Of a stretch of 41,919 nucleotides of DNA, positions 15,946-23,944 are shown piece after piece. The stretch is from assembly GCA_045593005.1 (NCBI GenBank), contig JAZNVV010000009.1:1-41919 (forward strand), in the 5' to 3' direction. The stretch's first letter is position 1. Every line of letters begins with the position of its first letter. The DNA is from UBA11475 sp045593005 (GTDB lineage Bacteria; Bacillota; Clostridia; Christensenellales; Borkfalkiaceae). A program made the translations under genes and the position numbers. A model generated the notes under the pieces. That model was not told where the DNA came from. It ran no database searches and was given only the letters and a program-made list of their open reading frames with translations.

Positions 15946-16992
15946 ATGAAATATTCGGAAAAGATTAAAAAATACGTCCCTGTGGATAACCCACTTATTA
16001 TGGGTATAGAAACTTCTTGTGATGAAACAGCCGTTTCGATAATAAAAAACGGCAGAGAAGTATTGTCCGACGTTATAATTTCCTCTGCAACAGAGCACGC
16101 AAAATTTGGTGGCGTAGTGCCTGAAATTGCGTCAAGGGCGCACACTACGGCAATAGAAATTGCTGTGGACAAGGCGTTAAAAGAGGCTGGCGTTTCGCTT
16201 GCCGATATAGACGGCTTTGCAGTTACGTACGGCGCAGGGCTTTTGGGGGCGCTACTTGTTGGCGTTTCGTATGCTAAAGGACTGGCGTATTCAACGGGTA
16301 AACCGTTAATACCTGTTTCACATATACGTGGACATATGGCAGCGTCTTATATTGCTGACAAAAATTTAGAGCCACCGTTTATCGCTTTACTTACTAGTGG
16401 TGGGCACACGGCGATTATTGCTGTGAAAAATTATTACGAAATCGAACTGGTTGGCTCAACGCTTGACGACGCTGTTGGTGAAGCGTTTGATAAAGTGGCA
16501 AGGGTGTTGGGACTTTCATATCCAGGTGGCCCTAACGTAGAAAGACTTGCTAAAGAAGGGAAAAACGTTATTACGTTACCTAAAATGCTTAAAGGTCAAG
16601 GTGGATATAATTTTTCATATAGTGGGCTTAAAACTGCAGTTATAAACTACATACATAATGCAGAGCAAAAGGGTGAGAAAGTTAGTAAAGCAGACGTAGC
16701 AAGCTCATTTCAAAGCACAGCGCTTGATATTTTAATAGATAAGGCGTTAGAAGCCGTCAAAGAATACGGCTATGACACGGTTGCTTTGTGTGGTGGCGTT
16801 GCTGCTAACGGTTATTTAAGAGAAAATATAGCAATTAAAGCTAAAAAAGCTGGTGTGAAAACCGTTATACCTGAAAAACGTTATTGTACCGACAACGGTT
16901 GTATGATTGCCGCTGAAGGATATTTACAGTATAAAAGGGGCAATTTTGCCGATTTAACGCTTAACGCATCAGCAAACGTATCGTTAAAATAA
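15946..16992 (+). CDS. tsaD: tRNA N6-threonylcarbamoyladenosine transferase TsaD
   Basis: A 348-aa protein of the Kae1/TsaD family. With TsaB and TsaE it transfers threonylcarbamoyl to A37 of ANN-decoding tRNAs. Key sites are IETSCDETAVSI at 21-32, the metal-binding HIRGH (His126, His130), and the nucleotide-binding CGGVAANGYLR near the C-terminus. A leading stretch of about 18 residues before IMGIETSC is a little longer than in E. coli but common in clostridial homologues. No clear SD; the start is 2 nt after the prfB stop, suggesting translational coupling. tsaB and tsaE are not in the window. Confidence 0.97.
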   Translation: MKYSEKIKKYVPVDNPLIMGIETSCDETAVSIIKNGREVLSDVIISSATEHAKFGGVVPEIASRAHTTAIEIAVDKALKEAGVSLADIDGFAVTYGAGLLGALLVGVSYAKGLAYSTGKPLIPVSHIRGHMAASYIADKNLEPPFIALLTSGGHTAIIAVKNYYEIELVGSTLDDAVGEAFDKVARVLGLSYPGGPNVERLAKEGKNVITLPKMLKGQGGYNFSYSGLKTAVINYIHNAEQKGEKVSKADVASSFQSTALDILIDKALEAVKEYGYDTVALCGGVAANGYLRENIAIKAKKAGVKTVIPEKRYCTDNGCMIAAEGYLQYKRGNFADLTLNASANVSLK

Positions 16993-17031
16993 ACAAAAAG
17001 TATCAATAAAATGATTTTACAAAATTTGGTA

Positions 17032-17060
17032 TTGCAAAAATACTAAAAAAATGCTATTAT
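17032..17060 (+). promoter_or_regulatory. Promoter of the DegV gene
   Basis: TTGCAA at 17032, 17-nt spacer, TATTAT at 17055 with TGC at the extended -10. Confidence 0.72.
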
Positions 17061-17084
17061 AATAATGTATTAAAGGAGATATTT

Positions 17085-17936
17085 ATGAAAATCGCTATCA
17101 CGTGCGAATCTACAGTGGATTTGTCAAAAGAACTTTTATCTAAATATGATATTAAAACTATTCCGTTTACAATTATTTTAGGTGATGAGGAAATGAAGGA
17201 CGGTGAAATTTCTTCAGATGAAATTTTTGACTTTGTTTCTAAAACGAAGGTTTTACCTAAAACGACGGCAATTAACGAATTTGAATATACCGAATTTTTT
17301 GAAGAAGTTTTAAAAGATAGCGACGCTCTAATACATATATCGTTATCTTCAGGTGTTTCGTCTTCCTATTCACACGCACAAGCAGCTGCTAGCAATATGA
17401 AGAACGTTTACGTTATCGATTCAAAATCATTATCAACGGGTATTGCGCTTCAAACAATTTACGCAAGCAAACTGCGTGAAACGATTGACGACCCTGCTGA
17501 AATCGTTAAGAAGGTAGAAGAAAGACAAGGTAACGTTCAAGTAAGTTTTATTGTTGAAAAACTTGACTATTTACATAAAGGGGGCAGATGCTCTGGCATA
17601 GCGTTATTAGGCGCTAACGTACTTAAAATTAGACCACGTATCGTCGTTTCAGACGGCAAGATGAGAAACGATAGAAAATATCGTGGACAAATGCCTTTTG
17701 CTGTTAAAAAGTATTGTGAAGAATGTCTTAACGAAAACCCAGATATCGACAAGTCGTTGGCTTTTGTGACGTATTCTTCTGCTACGCCTGAAATGGTTGA
17801 AATTGCTAAAACGGCACTTAAAGACGCCGGTGTTGAAACTATATACGAAACTAGAGCAGGTGGCACGATCACTAGCCATTGTGGTGAAAATACTTTAGGT
17901 ATTTTATTCTATAACGACGGCATTAGAACACTTTAA
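17085..17936 (+). CDS. DegV family fatty acid-binding protein
   Basis: A 283-aa protein. The N-terminal part MKIAITCESTVDLSKELL and PFTIILGDEEMKDG are hallmarks of DegV, as is the KGGRCSG segment in the middle. In Gram-positives the family (FakB) presents exogenous fatty acids to the kinase FakA; fakA is not nearby. SD AAGGAGAT, own promoter and own terminator make it a single-gene unit. Confidence 0.93.
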   Translation: MKIAITCESTVDLSKELLSKYDIKTIPFTIILGDEEMKDGEISSDEIFDFVSKTKVLPKTTAINEFEYTEFFEEVLKDSDALIHISLSSGVSSSYSHAQAAASNMKNVYVIDSKSLSTGIALQTIYASKLRETIDDPAEIVKKVEERQGNVQVSFIVEKLDYLHKGGRCSGIALLGANVLKIRPRIVVSDGKMRNDRKYRGQMPFAVKKYCEECLNENPDIDKSLAFVTYSSATPEMVEIAKTALKDAGVETIYETRAGGTITSHCGENTLGILFYNDGIRTL

Positions 17937-17957
17937 TTTTCTTAAAAAAGATATTAT

Positions 17958-17990
17958 AAAAACAGACTCAAAAAATGACTCTGTTTTTTT
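17958..17990 (+). terminator. Intrinsic terminator after degV
   Basis: AAAAACAGACTCA / TGACTCTGTTTTT, 13 positions with one mismatch, 5-nt loop, T7. Confidence 0.8.
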
Positions 17991-18026
17991 GTTTTAAATA
18001 CTCGGAAAATTTTTTGTTTTATACAC

Positions 18027-18055
18027 TTGACAACGTTAATACTTCGTGATATGAT
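18027..18055 (+). promoter_or_regulatory. Promoter of the padR operon
   Basis: TTGACA at 18027, 17-nt spacer, TATGAT at 18050, 25 nt before the GTG start. Confidence 0.85.
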
Positions 18056-18064
18056 GTATATCAC
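18046..18064. promoter_or_regulatory. Probable PadR operator
   Basis: Perfect inverted repeat GTGATAT-GATGT-ATATCAC spanning the -10 box and transcription start. It has the dyad layout (ATAT half-sites) reported for PadR-type regulators, so autorepression is likely. Confidence 0.7.
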
Positions 18065-18079
18065 AAGGGGAGGTATATC

Positions 18080-18400
18080 GTGGATATTCAGTTAAAAAGG
18101 GGTTTACTTGACGTATGCGTTTTATCTGCTATAAAAAACGAAGATTCGTATGGGTATAAAATTATTAAGGATATGAAACCTTATATAGCGTTATCTGAAT
18201 CTACTTTATATACGATATTAAAAAGGTTAGAAACTGCCAACCTGCTCACGGTAAAGGTTGCCGAGCACGACGGTAGGCTTCGCAAATATTATCACATAAC
18301 AAAAGCAGGACTTAAACGAATTGAAGAATTTAAAAATGAGTGGAGTGAAGTTATGGCAATATATAATTTTGTTATAAAGGAGGGTGGGAATGATGACTAA
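18080..18400 (+). CDS. PadR family transcriptional regulator
   Basis: A 106-aa winged-helix regulator. It opens with QLKRGLLDVCVLSAIKNEDSYGYKI, the usual PadR start, and the recognition helix region SESTLYTILKRLE is clear. The start is GTG at 18080, set by SD GGGGAGG with 6-nt spacing. It overlaps the DUF1700 gene and heads the classic PadR-DUF1700-DUF4097 operon. It probably represses its own operon via the inverted repeat at 18046; the inducer is unknown, with envelope stress suspected from homologous loci. Confidence 0.95.
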   Translation: MDIQLKRGLLDVCVLSAIKNEDSYGYKIIKDMKPYIALSESTLYTILKRLETANLLTVKVAEHDGRLRKYYHITKAGLKRIEEFKNEWSEVMAIYNFVIKEGGNDD

Positions 18401-18992
18401 AATAGAATTTCTTAATGCGATAAGAAAAAAGTTGTCAATTTTACCAAAAGAAGAAGTTGACGATCGCATCAATTTTTATAGTGAAATGATTGACGATAAA
18501 ATAGAAGACGGTTTATCAGAAAAAGATGCTATAAGCGATATCGGCTCTGTTGACGACGTCGTTGAAAGTATTTTAGCTGAAACACCAGTAGTAAAACTTG
18601 CAAAGCAAAGGCTCAAATCAAAGAGGCGTTTTAGCGTGATAGAAGTTATTTTATTAACGCTTGGTTCACCTATTTGGTTGTCGCTTTTAATTGCTTTTAT
18701 CGCCGTGCTATTTTCTGCGTACGTTGCCGTAGCGAGCGTAGTTATTTCCGTTTGGGCTGTTTTTATATCAACTTGCGTGGGTGGTGTTGGTGGAGTGATT
18801 GCCGGGTTATTTTTTGCATCAACAAAAAACGTATATACGGGGATTTTACTAATAGGTTTAAGTTTTGTCTGCGTTGGCATAGCAATTTTGTTCTTTTACG
18901 TATGTAAATGGTGGTCAAAGGCAATTTTGGTATTACCTAAAAAATTTATTTTGTCAATTAAAAAAAGTTTAATTAAAAAGGAGGCGATATAA
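18390..18992 (+). CDS. DUF1700 family membrane protein
   Basis: A 201-aa protein. The N-terminal part (MMTKIEFLNAIRKKLSILPK, then DRINFYSEMIDDKIEDGLSE...DIGS) is the DUF1700/HAAS-type four-helix region. The rest is three or four hydrophobic helices. The family often follows PadR and seems to work with it as a membrane-side partner, but its function is unproven. SD GGAGG suits ATG 18390 or 18393; a GTG at 18384 overlaps the SD. It overlaps padR, and the next gene starts right at its stop. Confidence 0.9.
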   Translation: MMTKIEFLNAIRKKLSILPKEEVDDRINFYSEMIDDKIEDGLSEKDAISDIGSVDDVVESILAETPVVKLAKQRLKSKRRFSVIEVILLTLGSPIWLSLLIAFIAVLFSAYVAVASVVISVWAVFISTCVGGVGGVIAGLFFASTKNVYTGILLIGLSFVCVGIAILFFYVCKWWSKAILVLPKKFILSIKKSLIKKEAI

Positions 18993-19898
18993 ATGAAAAA
19001 ATCGTCTAAAAAGTGGCTTATTACAGCCGTAACCTTTTTACTAATCGGCAGTATTATTTTTGCAACGGTAATGACTATATTAAAGTGGGATTTTCTAAAA
19101 TTATCGACAAGTAGGTTTGAAACCAACGTATATGAAATTACTGAACAAGTTAATAGTATTTCTATAGAAACTGACACGGCTGATATATCGTTTGTGCTGG
19201 CACAAGACGGAAAATGCAAGGTGGACTGCTTTGAAGAGGAAAAATCAAAACATTTAGTTAACGTTCAAAACGATACGCTTTTTATTAGTGTGGACAACAA
19301 AAAAAGTTGGTTTGATAATATAAGTATAAATTTTATTTCGCCAAAAGTAACTATCTATTTGCCACAAGCAGAATACGACGAATTATCTATAAAAGCTTCT
19401 ACAAGCGACGTTGAAATTTCAAAAGACGTAAGTTTTAAAAGTATAGACGTTTCTGTTAGTACGGGTGACGTTAAGTGTTATGCGTCTACGGACGAACTCA
19501 TTAAAATAAAAACGACAACTGGCGATATATGTATAAAAGATGTTACGTCAAAACAAATTGAACTTAACGTGTCTACGGGAGACGTTGAAGTTGTAGACGT
19601 TACTTGTGAAAATTTTTCTTCTACCGGAGATACTGGTGAAATAACGCTAAAAAAACTTATCGCAACACAAAAGTTTTCAATAAAAAGGAGTACGGGCGAC
19701 GTTGAGCTTGTTTATTGTGATGCATCTGAAATTTATATAAAAACCAGTACGGGCGACGTAAAAGGCACGGTGCTTTCAGATAAAAAATTTATCGCTAATA
19801 GTAGTACGGGGGATATAAAAGTACCAACAACAAACGGTGGCAAATGTGAAATTACTACTAGTACGGGGGATATAAAAATTCAAATTAAAAGACCATAA
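18993..19898 (+). CDS. DUF4097 beta-helix envelope protein
   Basis: A 301-aa protein anchored by one N-terminal helix (about 9-28) after a basic KKSSKK. The rest is an extracytoplasmic right-handed beta-helix made of short rungs marked by S/T-T-G-D: eight TGD rungs plus one TSD variant spaced roughly 15-23 residues. DUF4097 (YvlB-like) proteins with PadR and DUF1700 are tied to envelope homeostasis in Bacillota. SD GGAGG; the start directly follows the DUF1700 stop. The last rungs share an exact 18-nt DNA repeat (19803-19820 and 19860-19877), so rungs grew by duplication. Confidence 0.92.
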   Translation: MKKSSKKWLITAVTFLLIGSIIFATVMTILKWDFLKLSTSRFETNVYEITEQVNSISIETDTADISFVLAQDGKCKVDCFEEEKSKHLVNVQNDTLFISVDNKKSWFDNISINFISPKVTIYLPQAEYDELSIKASTSDVEISKDVSFKSIDVSVSTGDVKCYASTDELIKIKTTTGDICIKDVTSKQIELNVSTGDVEVVDVTCENFSSTGDTGEITLKKLIATQKFSIKRSTGDVELVYCDASEIYIKTSTGDVKGTVLSDKKFIANSSTGDIKVPTTNGGKCEITTSTGDIKIQIKRP

Positions 19899-19928
19899 AA
19901 AAAGTAGCGATATTTCGCTACTTTTTTT
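19897..19928. terminator. Bidirectional terminator
   Basis: AAAAAAAGTAGCGA / TCGCTACTTTTTTT, 14-bp stem and 4-nt loop, shared by the DUF4097 operon (+) and the DUF421-DUF4363 pair (-). Confidence 0.88.
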
Positions 19929-20304
19929 ACATAATATTTTCTATTTTAATTCTGAAGTTTTCAGGTATTTGACAGGATAAGTCGTATATAACTTGAAGTT
20001 TATCAGCAGTTTCTTCCATATTGTCGTATTCGGTAAATGCCATTGCTTCTGATAGCCACAAGCCTATTTCTTTAATTTCGGTGTGTGGGATAAAAACGTG
20101 TAAATATTTACGTTTATCTTCCCAGTCGGTTTGCAAGTCTTTTATATCGTCAAAAGTAAGTGTTTTTGCGTCGGCTTTGTCCTTGCAGACCAACACGCTT
20201 TGCTTAAACTCATCAAATTGTTTTAAGACTACAACTTGCTCGTAAACGCCTCCTGCTACAAGCAAAATAAGTGAAACGATTATTGTAATAAGCACTTTAC
20301 GCAT
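19927..20304 (-). CDS. DUF4363 family protein
   Basis: A 125-aa protein with an N-terminal signal-anchor helix (about 4-22, VLITIIVSLILLVAGGVY) and an extracytoplasmic helical domain (FDEFKQSV...WEDKRKYLHVFIPHTEIKEI). It matches DUF4363, which in Bacillota is regularly encoded next to DUF421. SD AAGGGGG. It overlaps the upstream DUF421 gene by 8 bp, so the two are translated together. Function unknown; a partner of the DUF421 protein is likely. Confidence 0.88.
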   Translation of the reverse strand: MRKVLITIIVSLILLVAGGVYEQVVVLKQFDEFKQSVLVCKDKADAKTLTFDDIKDLQTDWEDKRKYLHVFIPHTEIKEIGLWLSEAMAFTEYDNMEETADKLQVIYDLSCQIPENFRIKIENIM

Positions 20305-21010
20305 TTTCTTTTTCCCCCTTGTTATATGACGTATGGTCGGTTTTCGGCGATACGTTAAAGCTCAAATAGTTCCCTTTCACCTTTTGAAGATAAATTTTAC
20401 CGTTAAAATCAAGCGTCATTATTCCGACTTCGGAAAGTTTTGCGTCGTGGCAGGAAAGTATGTCGTTAAGCCACTTCTCGTCTTTATGCAGTTCAGATAA
20501 ATTTTCAAGGTCGGGCTTGCCGTCTTTAACGATTATAAACGTTATAGGGTGACTGCCGGGGGTGTAATTTTCCTTTTCTAAAATAGAAAGTTTACCATTA
20601 GTTTCAAATATGGCGTAATCGACGTCGTCAAGCGAAAAATAATTTTTCATCCTGAGAGCTTCTATTAAGTCCTCTACGTCCATATTGTTACTTTTTAGTT
20701 CGGAAAAATCTACGCCAGAAGGGGTTATTACTATGCTTGGTTTACCGTTTATGGCATACTTGCATTTTTTGTTTAATTTTTCAAGCAAAGACGTCGCTTG
20801 GTGAAGTAAAAATAGCGCAATTATGGCTACTATTCCGTACAGTAGTGGGATAGAAACGTCTGCCATCGGTATGCAAGCGATTTCAGCTATGATAAGGGTT
20901 ATAACAAGTTCAAAAGCTTGCATTTCGCCTATCTGACGTTTACCCATTAATCGCATAACTACCATTAATACTATAAAAATTATCACTGTTCTAATAAAAA
21001 TTACTATCAT
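20297..21010 (-). CDS. DUF421 (YetF-like) membrane protein
   Basis: A 237-aa protein with three N-terminal membrane helices (about 4-80; MRLMGKRQIGEMQAFELVIT is diagnostic) and a C-terminal mixed alpha/beta domain. The GKPSIVITPSGVD and DVEDLIEALRMKNYFSLDDVDYAIFETNGKLS stretches are typical of YetF/YcaP-like DUF421 proteins. The family includes spore-related and stress-related members, but the mechanism is unknown. No clear SD. Overlaps DUF4363 downstream. Confidence 0.92.
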   Translation of the reverse strand: MIVIFIRTVIIFIVLMVVMRLMGKRQIGEMQAFELVITLIIAEIACIPMADVSIPLLYGIVAIIALFLLHQATSLLEKLNKKCKYAINGKPSIVITPSGVDFSELKSNNMDVEDLIEALRMKNYFSLDDVDYAIFETNGKLSILEKENYTPGSHPITFIIVKDGKPDLENLSELHKDEKWLNDILSCHDAKLSEVGIMTLDFNGKIYLQKVKGNYLSFNVSPKTDHTSYNKGEKENA

Positions 21011-21082
21011 ACCGTTATTATTGTCGAAAAAATTTAATATTATACTTGCAATAAGGGGGTAAGCGTGGTAAAATATGTATTA

Positions 21083-21170
21083 GAGTAGGAAATATGCGTA
21101 AAGTGTTGCAAAACGGGACGTTGTTTGCAAACGAAAGGGTTTACCTGCGATATATTTCTGCGTCCGCTTA
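21083..21170 (+). ncRNA. THF riboswitch
   Basis: This leader segment carries the conserved pieces of the tetrahydrofolate riboswitch: ACGGGACGTTG (21112-21123 region), ACGAAAGG (21131-21138), CCTGCGA and a 3' GCGTCCGCT (21160-21168). Helices that can be drawn are GAAATAT/ATATTTC (21089-21095 with 21152-21158) and TTGCAAA/TTTGCAA (21106-21112 with 21124-21130). The class controls folate uptake and synthesis genes, and the downstream gene is a folT-like S-component. GTCCGC/GCGGAC (21162 with 21178) can sequester the 3' part, and CCACTC/GAGTGG (21183-21188 with 21199-21204) buries the SD, so control is probably of translation initiation. Confidence 0.85.
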
Positions 21171-21211
21171 AATTTTTGCGGACCACTCAAATTTCTAGGA
21201 GTGGTTATTTT

Positions 21212-21880
21212 ATGCCTAATTTTGTATACATTATGGGTGCTGGGCTTTGTATTATTACCGCGGGGCTTTTGGCGTTTTCAGTCATATTTGAACAAAAGCG
21301 ACTTAATAGTAGAAAGTCTACCGTCACAAAGGAACTTACTGCTATTGCCGTTTTTGCTGCGTTATGCGCCGTAGTAAACATTATCGAAATACCTACGCAA
21401 CTCAATAAAATTTCTTTTACCATGTTATTTGCGTTGTTTGCAGGGGTTATTTTCGGCGCACCAAGGGCGTTTATCGTTTGCTTTATAGGCGACTTGGTTG
21501 CAGCGCTTATTTTCCCACAAGGACCATATAATATAATTTTGGGTTTAACGAGTGGTCTTATGGGCTTTATTGCCGGTGCTATCTTTGAAATTCGTGGGTT
21601 ACATAAACTTATAAAGTCGGTTATTGCCCTTTTGATAATGTACTTAATTTGTTCGGTATTCTTAAATTCTTTTGCTCTTTACTTTATGTACAATATAGGT
21701 AATGAAAAAGGTTACGGAACGTATTTAGTTTATAGAATGGTAACTCAACTTATATCGTTTGGTATAAATTTAGTAGCAGGCGTGTTTGCAACCGTACCTA
21801 TTATAAAGGTAAAAAATATTATCTATGGTCGTGTTAGAACGACAACGGTTGTTGAAAACGATACCAACGAAGAAAACTAA
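21212..21880 (+). CDS. folT: ECF transporter S component, folate type
   Basis: A 222-aa integral membrane protein. From about residue 37 it follows ECF S-components of the folate type (ELTAIAVFAALCAVVNIIEIP, then FALFAGVIFGAPRAFIVCFIGDLVAALIFPQGPYN). It captures folate for the shared EcfAA'T energising module, which is not in the window. The substrate is inferred mainly from the THF riboswitch in its leader. The ATG at 21212 follows SD AGGAG (10 nt), the SD being inside a riboswitch hairpin. An N-terminal extra hydrophobic helix (about 5-25) plus a basic linker precedes the usual start, which is unusual. Ends at a bidirectional terminator. Confidence 0.88.
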   Translation: MPNFVYIMGAGLCIITAGLLAFSVIFEQKRLNSRKSTVTKELTAIAVFAALCAVVNIIEIPTQLNKISFTMLFALFAGVIFGAPRAFIVCFIGDLVAALIFPQGPYNIILGLTSGLMGFIAGAIFEIRGLHKLIKSVIALLIMYLICSVFLNSFALYFMYNIGNEKGYGTYLVYRMVTQLISFGINLVAGVFATVPIIKVKNIIYGRVRTTTVVENDTNEEN

Positions 21881-21886
21881 CAAAAT

Positions 21887-21914
21887 AAAAAACGGCTTTT
21901 TTAAGCCGTTTTTT
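21887..21914. terminator. Bidirectional terminator
   Basis: AAAAAACGGCTT / AAGCCGTTTTTT, 12-bp stem and 4-nt loop between folT (+) and the flippase gene (-), whose stop lies inside it. Confidence 0.88.
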
Positions 21915-23445
21915 TATGCCTTTTATTTGGTGATAACTTTAACTTTTTTATAAATGAAGTTACCTTTTTTAATATCGGTTTATAGTCGATAAGTCCAAAA
22001 ATTACGTAAAATAAAAAGTTAAAAACTACTAAAATAAAAGAAGAAATAAAAGTTGTCAAAACCATTCCCAAGCCGTTTATCATAAGTTTTTTAAGGAAGA
22101 ACCCTAATAATGCCGTCGGGAACATAAATATTACTGAATAGAAGGCGAAACTACCAGTTTTTAGTTTAACGCCCGTTTTTTTCTTTAATAGGTGTAAGTT
22201 TAGCAAGGTATCAATACCGTATACGGCAATATACCCGACTAATAACGCATATATACCTATAAATTTTGGCAAAAACCAAATTGAAAACAGCATAAACGCG
22301 TTACTTATAAAAAAGGTTAAAAAGGTTTTGTTTTCTTGCCCGATACTGTTCAATATACTTGTCGTAAGCGACGAAAGACATATAAGCATCATAAGTATGC
22401 TAGAATGCGACGTGTAAACGCCACCTTCGGGGCTGTTAAATAAAATAATTCCTAGGTCCTCGCCAAAACAAAAGAAAACCGGAATAATAAGAGCAGTTAA
22501 AAAAATTGTAACGTTTAAAGATTTTTCAATATCCGATTTTAATGAAGTTCTGTCTTTTTTATAATAACTTTCCGATATTTGTGGTATTAAAACGACGGAA
22601 AATGGACCTATTAAAGACATAGGTGCATATAAAAGAGGGAGAGCCATTCCGTAAAATGCGCCAAACGCTGACGTTGCCTCAACTCTACCCATTCCACTAG
22701 TAATTAGTCGTAACGGCAAAATTATTGAAACAAGAGATCCCACTATCGAACTTGCCGTTCGCATAGCCGTTATAGGTAGGCTTGAGTAAATTAATGGTTT
22801 AAGTTCGGGGCGTGGATTTTTAATTTTTCCTCCACGATATATAAAAAGCCCCGTGCCAAGAGTAAATGAAACAACGTATGATATAAACACAGCAACAATG
22901 GCTTTTTGCGCCCCGTCAACGACTGACGTCGCTCCTGAAATAAGTATTATACCAAAGATAATCATGACGGCTTCTTCAACAAGCTCAATAACGCTATATG
23001 GTAAAAAATCTTTTGTCCCGACAAACATTCCTTTAAGAACGGAATAGACGGCGTTAATAGTTAAGGCTGGCAAAATTATGGTGAACAAAGATTGACAGCG
23101 TTCATCAGCAAAAGCAAAGCCTAAAAGGGAAGGAAAAAGCATTATAACAATCGTTAATGGAATTGCTACGACAAGTGTTACAAGTAGCCCTGCCGTAACT
23201 ACGTTTGAAGATTTTTCCTTTAAGCCTTGTGCACGATATTTGGTTATAATTCGCGATACCGTTGACGGTATTCCAGCACTACAAACGGTTAAAACAGTTG
23301 CAAAAACTGATAGCGAAATTTGATATAAGCCTATGCCTTCGCTACCGATTGTACGTGATAAAAATATCCGATATAAAAATCCTAAAAATTTTTCAAAGAC
23401 CGAAAAAATAGTTACTGTAACTGCTGTTTTAAAAACCGTTTTCAT
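21901..23445 (-). CDS. SpoVB/MurJ-like polysaccharide flippase
   Basis: A 514-aa membrane protein with about 14 helices of the MOP superfamily (polysaccharide transport / MVF). The N-terminus FEKFLGFLYRIFLSRTIGSEGIGLYQI...CSAGIPSTVSRIIT is the SpoVB-like pattern, and the C-terminus is a basic tail. SpoVB-type proteins flip lipid-linked precursors, and in spore formers are needed for cortex peptidoglycan. It may be spoVB or a paralogue, so no symbol is given. There is no SD; a TATAAT-like box ends 11 nt before the ATG, so the leader would be only about 5 nt. Confidence 0.9.
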   Translation of the reverse strand: MKTVFKTAVTVTIFSVFEKFLGFLYRIFLSRTIGSEGIGLYQISLSVFATVLTVCSAGIPSTVSRIITKYRAQGLKEKSSNVVTAGLLVTLVVAIPLTIVIMLFPSLLGFAFADERCQSLFTIILPALTINAVYSVLKGMFVGTKDFLPYSVIELVEEAVMIIFGIILISGATSVVDGAQKAIVAVFISYVVSFTLGTGLFIYRGGKIKNPRPELKPLIYSSLPITAMRTASSIVGSLVSIILPLRLITSGMGRVEATSAFGAFYGMALPLLYAPMSLIGPFSVVLIPQISESYYKKDRTSLKSDIEKSLNVTIFLTALIIPVFFCFGEDLGIILFNSPEGGVYTSHSSILMMLICLSSLTTSILNSIGQENKTFLTFFISNAFMLFSIWFLPKFIGIYALLVGYIAVYGIDTLLNLHLLKKKTGVKLKTGSFAFYSVIFMFPTALLGFFLKKLMINGLGMVLTTFISSFILVVFNFLFYVIFGLIDYKPILKKVTSFIKKLKLSPNKRHKKTA

Positions 23446-23522
23446 ACTAACATTTTATTATAGGCGCTCTCGTAATATGCAATATTTTTGACCTTTGCTA
23501 ATACAATAGTATGGGAGAAATT

Positions 23523-23807
23523 ATGCAGGAAAATATAATATATAGAGTAAGAGCAAATGAAAACATTTTGGACGTTTCAGAAATGCTTATGGTGCCACCT
23601 TATAAACTTATAGCCGACAATAATTTGACGGAAGAAATTTATCCGGGGCAATTACTTATTATTAAAAGGCTAAATAGGCAACTTTACCGTGTAAAACCAT
23701 TTGATACGGTCGATAGTATTTGCGAAAAATTTTGTCTTTCAAAAGAAGATTTTATTTCGTTTAACGGTAAAAATTTGGTACATTTTAATATATTAATATA
23801 TATTTAA
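23523..23807 (+). CDS. LysM domain protein (94 aa)
   Basis: A short protein made of two LysM units: residues about 7-48 (YRVRANENILDVSEMLMVPPYKLI...IYPGQLLIIKR) and about 53-92 (YRVKPFDTVDSICEKFCLSKEDFISFNG). The second lacks the usual PGQ turn and ends in NILIYI. LysM binds peptidoglycan or chitin-like glycans; in spore formers such proteins often sit in spore coats. No signal peptide is seen, which would fit spore-coat delivery. The start ATG 23523 is chosen because GGAGA (23514-23518) sits at SD distance; an in-frame ATG at 23511 overlaps that SD. Confidence 0.85.
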   Translation: MQENIIYRVRANENILDVSEMLMVPPYKLIADNNLTEEIYPGQLLIIKRLNRQLYRVKPFDTVDSICEKFCLSKEDFISFNGKNLVHFNILIYI

Positions 23808-23836
23808 TTGTACAATATGCACAATAGGATTGTGCA
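23807..23836. repeat. Palindrome pair downstream of the LysM gene
   Basis: ATTGTACAAT (23807-23816), a perfect 10-bp palindrome, is followed at once by TGCACAAT-AGG-ATTGTGCA (23818-23836), 8-bp arms. There is no clear T-run for an ordinary terminator. Either transcription end or operator function is possible. Confidence 0.6.
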
Positions 23837-23882
23837 AAATGCCGATTTTTATTTTATTGATAGTTTTTGTCGAATTTACGTA

Positions 23883-23911
23883 TTGAAAACTTAAAAAATG
23901 TTTGCTAAAAT
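23883..23911 (+). promoter_or_regulatory. Promoter of the purine permease gene
   Basis: TTGAAA at 23883, 17-nt spacer, TAAAAT at 23906 with TGC in the extended -10 position. Expected start near 23918. Confidence 0.82.
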
Positions 23912-23926
23912 TAAGGCATAAAAATA

Positions 23927-23944
23927 TGGTACATATATGTACCA
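23927..23944. promoter_or_regulatory. 18-bp palindrome in the permease leader
   Basis: TGGTACATATATGTACCA is a perfect palindrome between the predicted transcription start (about 23918) and the SD (GGAGG 23947-23951). It is a good candidate for a dimeric repressor site, or as RNA a short hairpin next to the SD. Confidence 0.7.
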
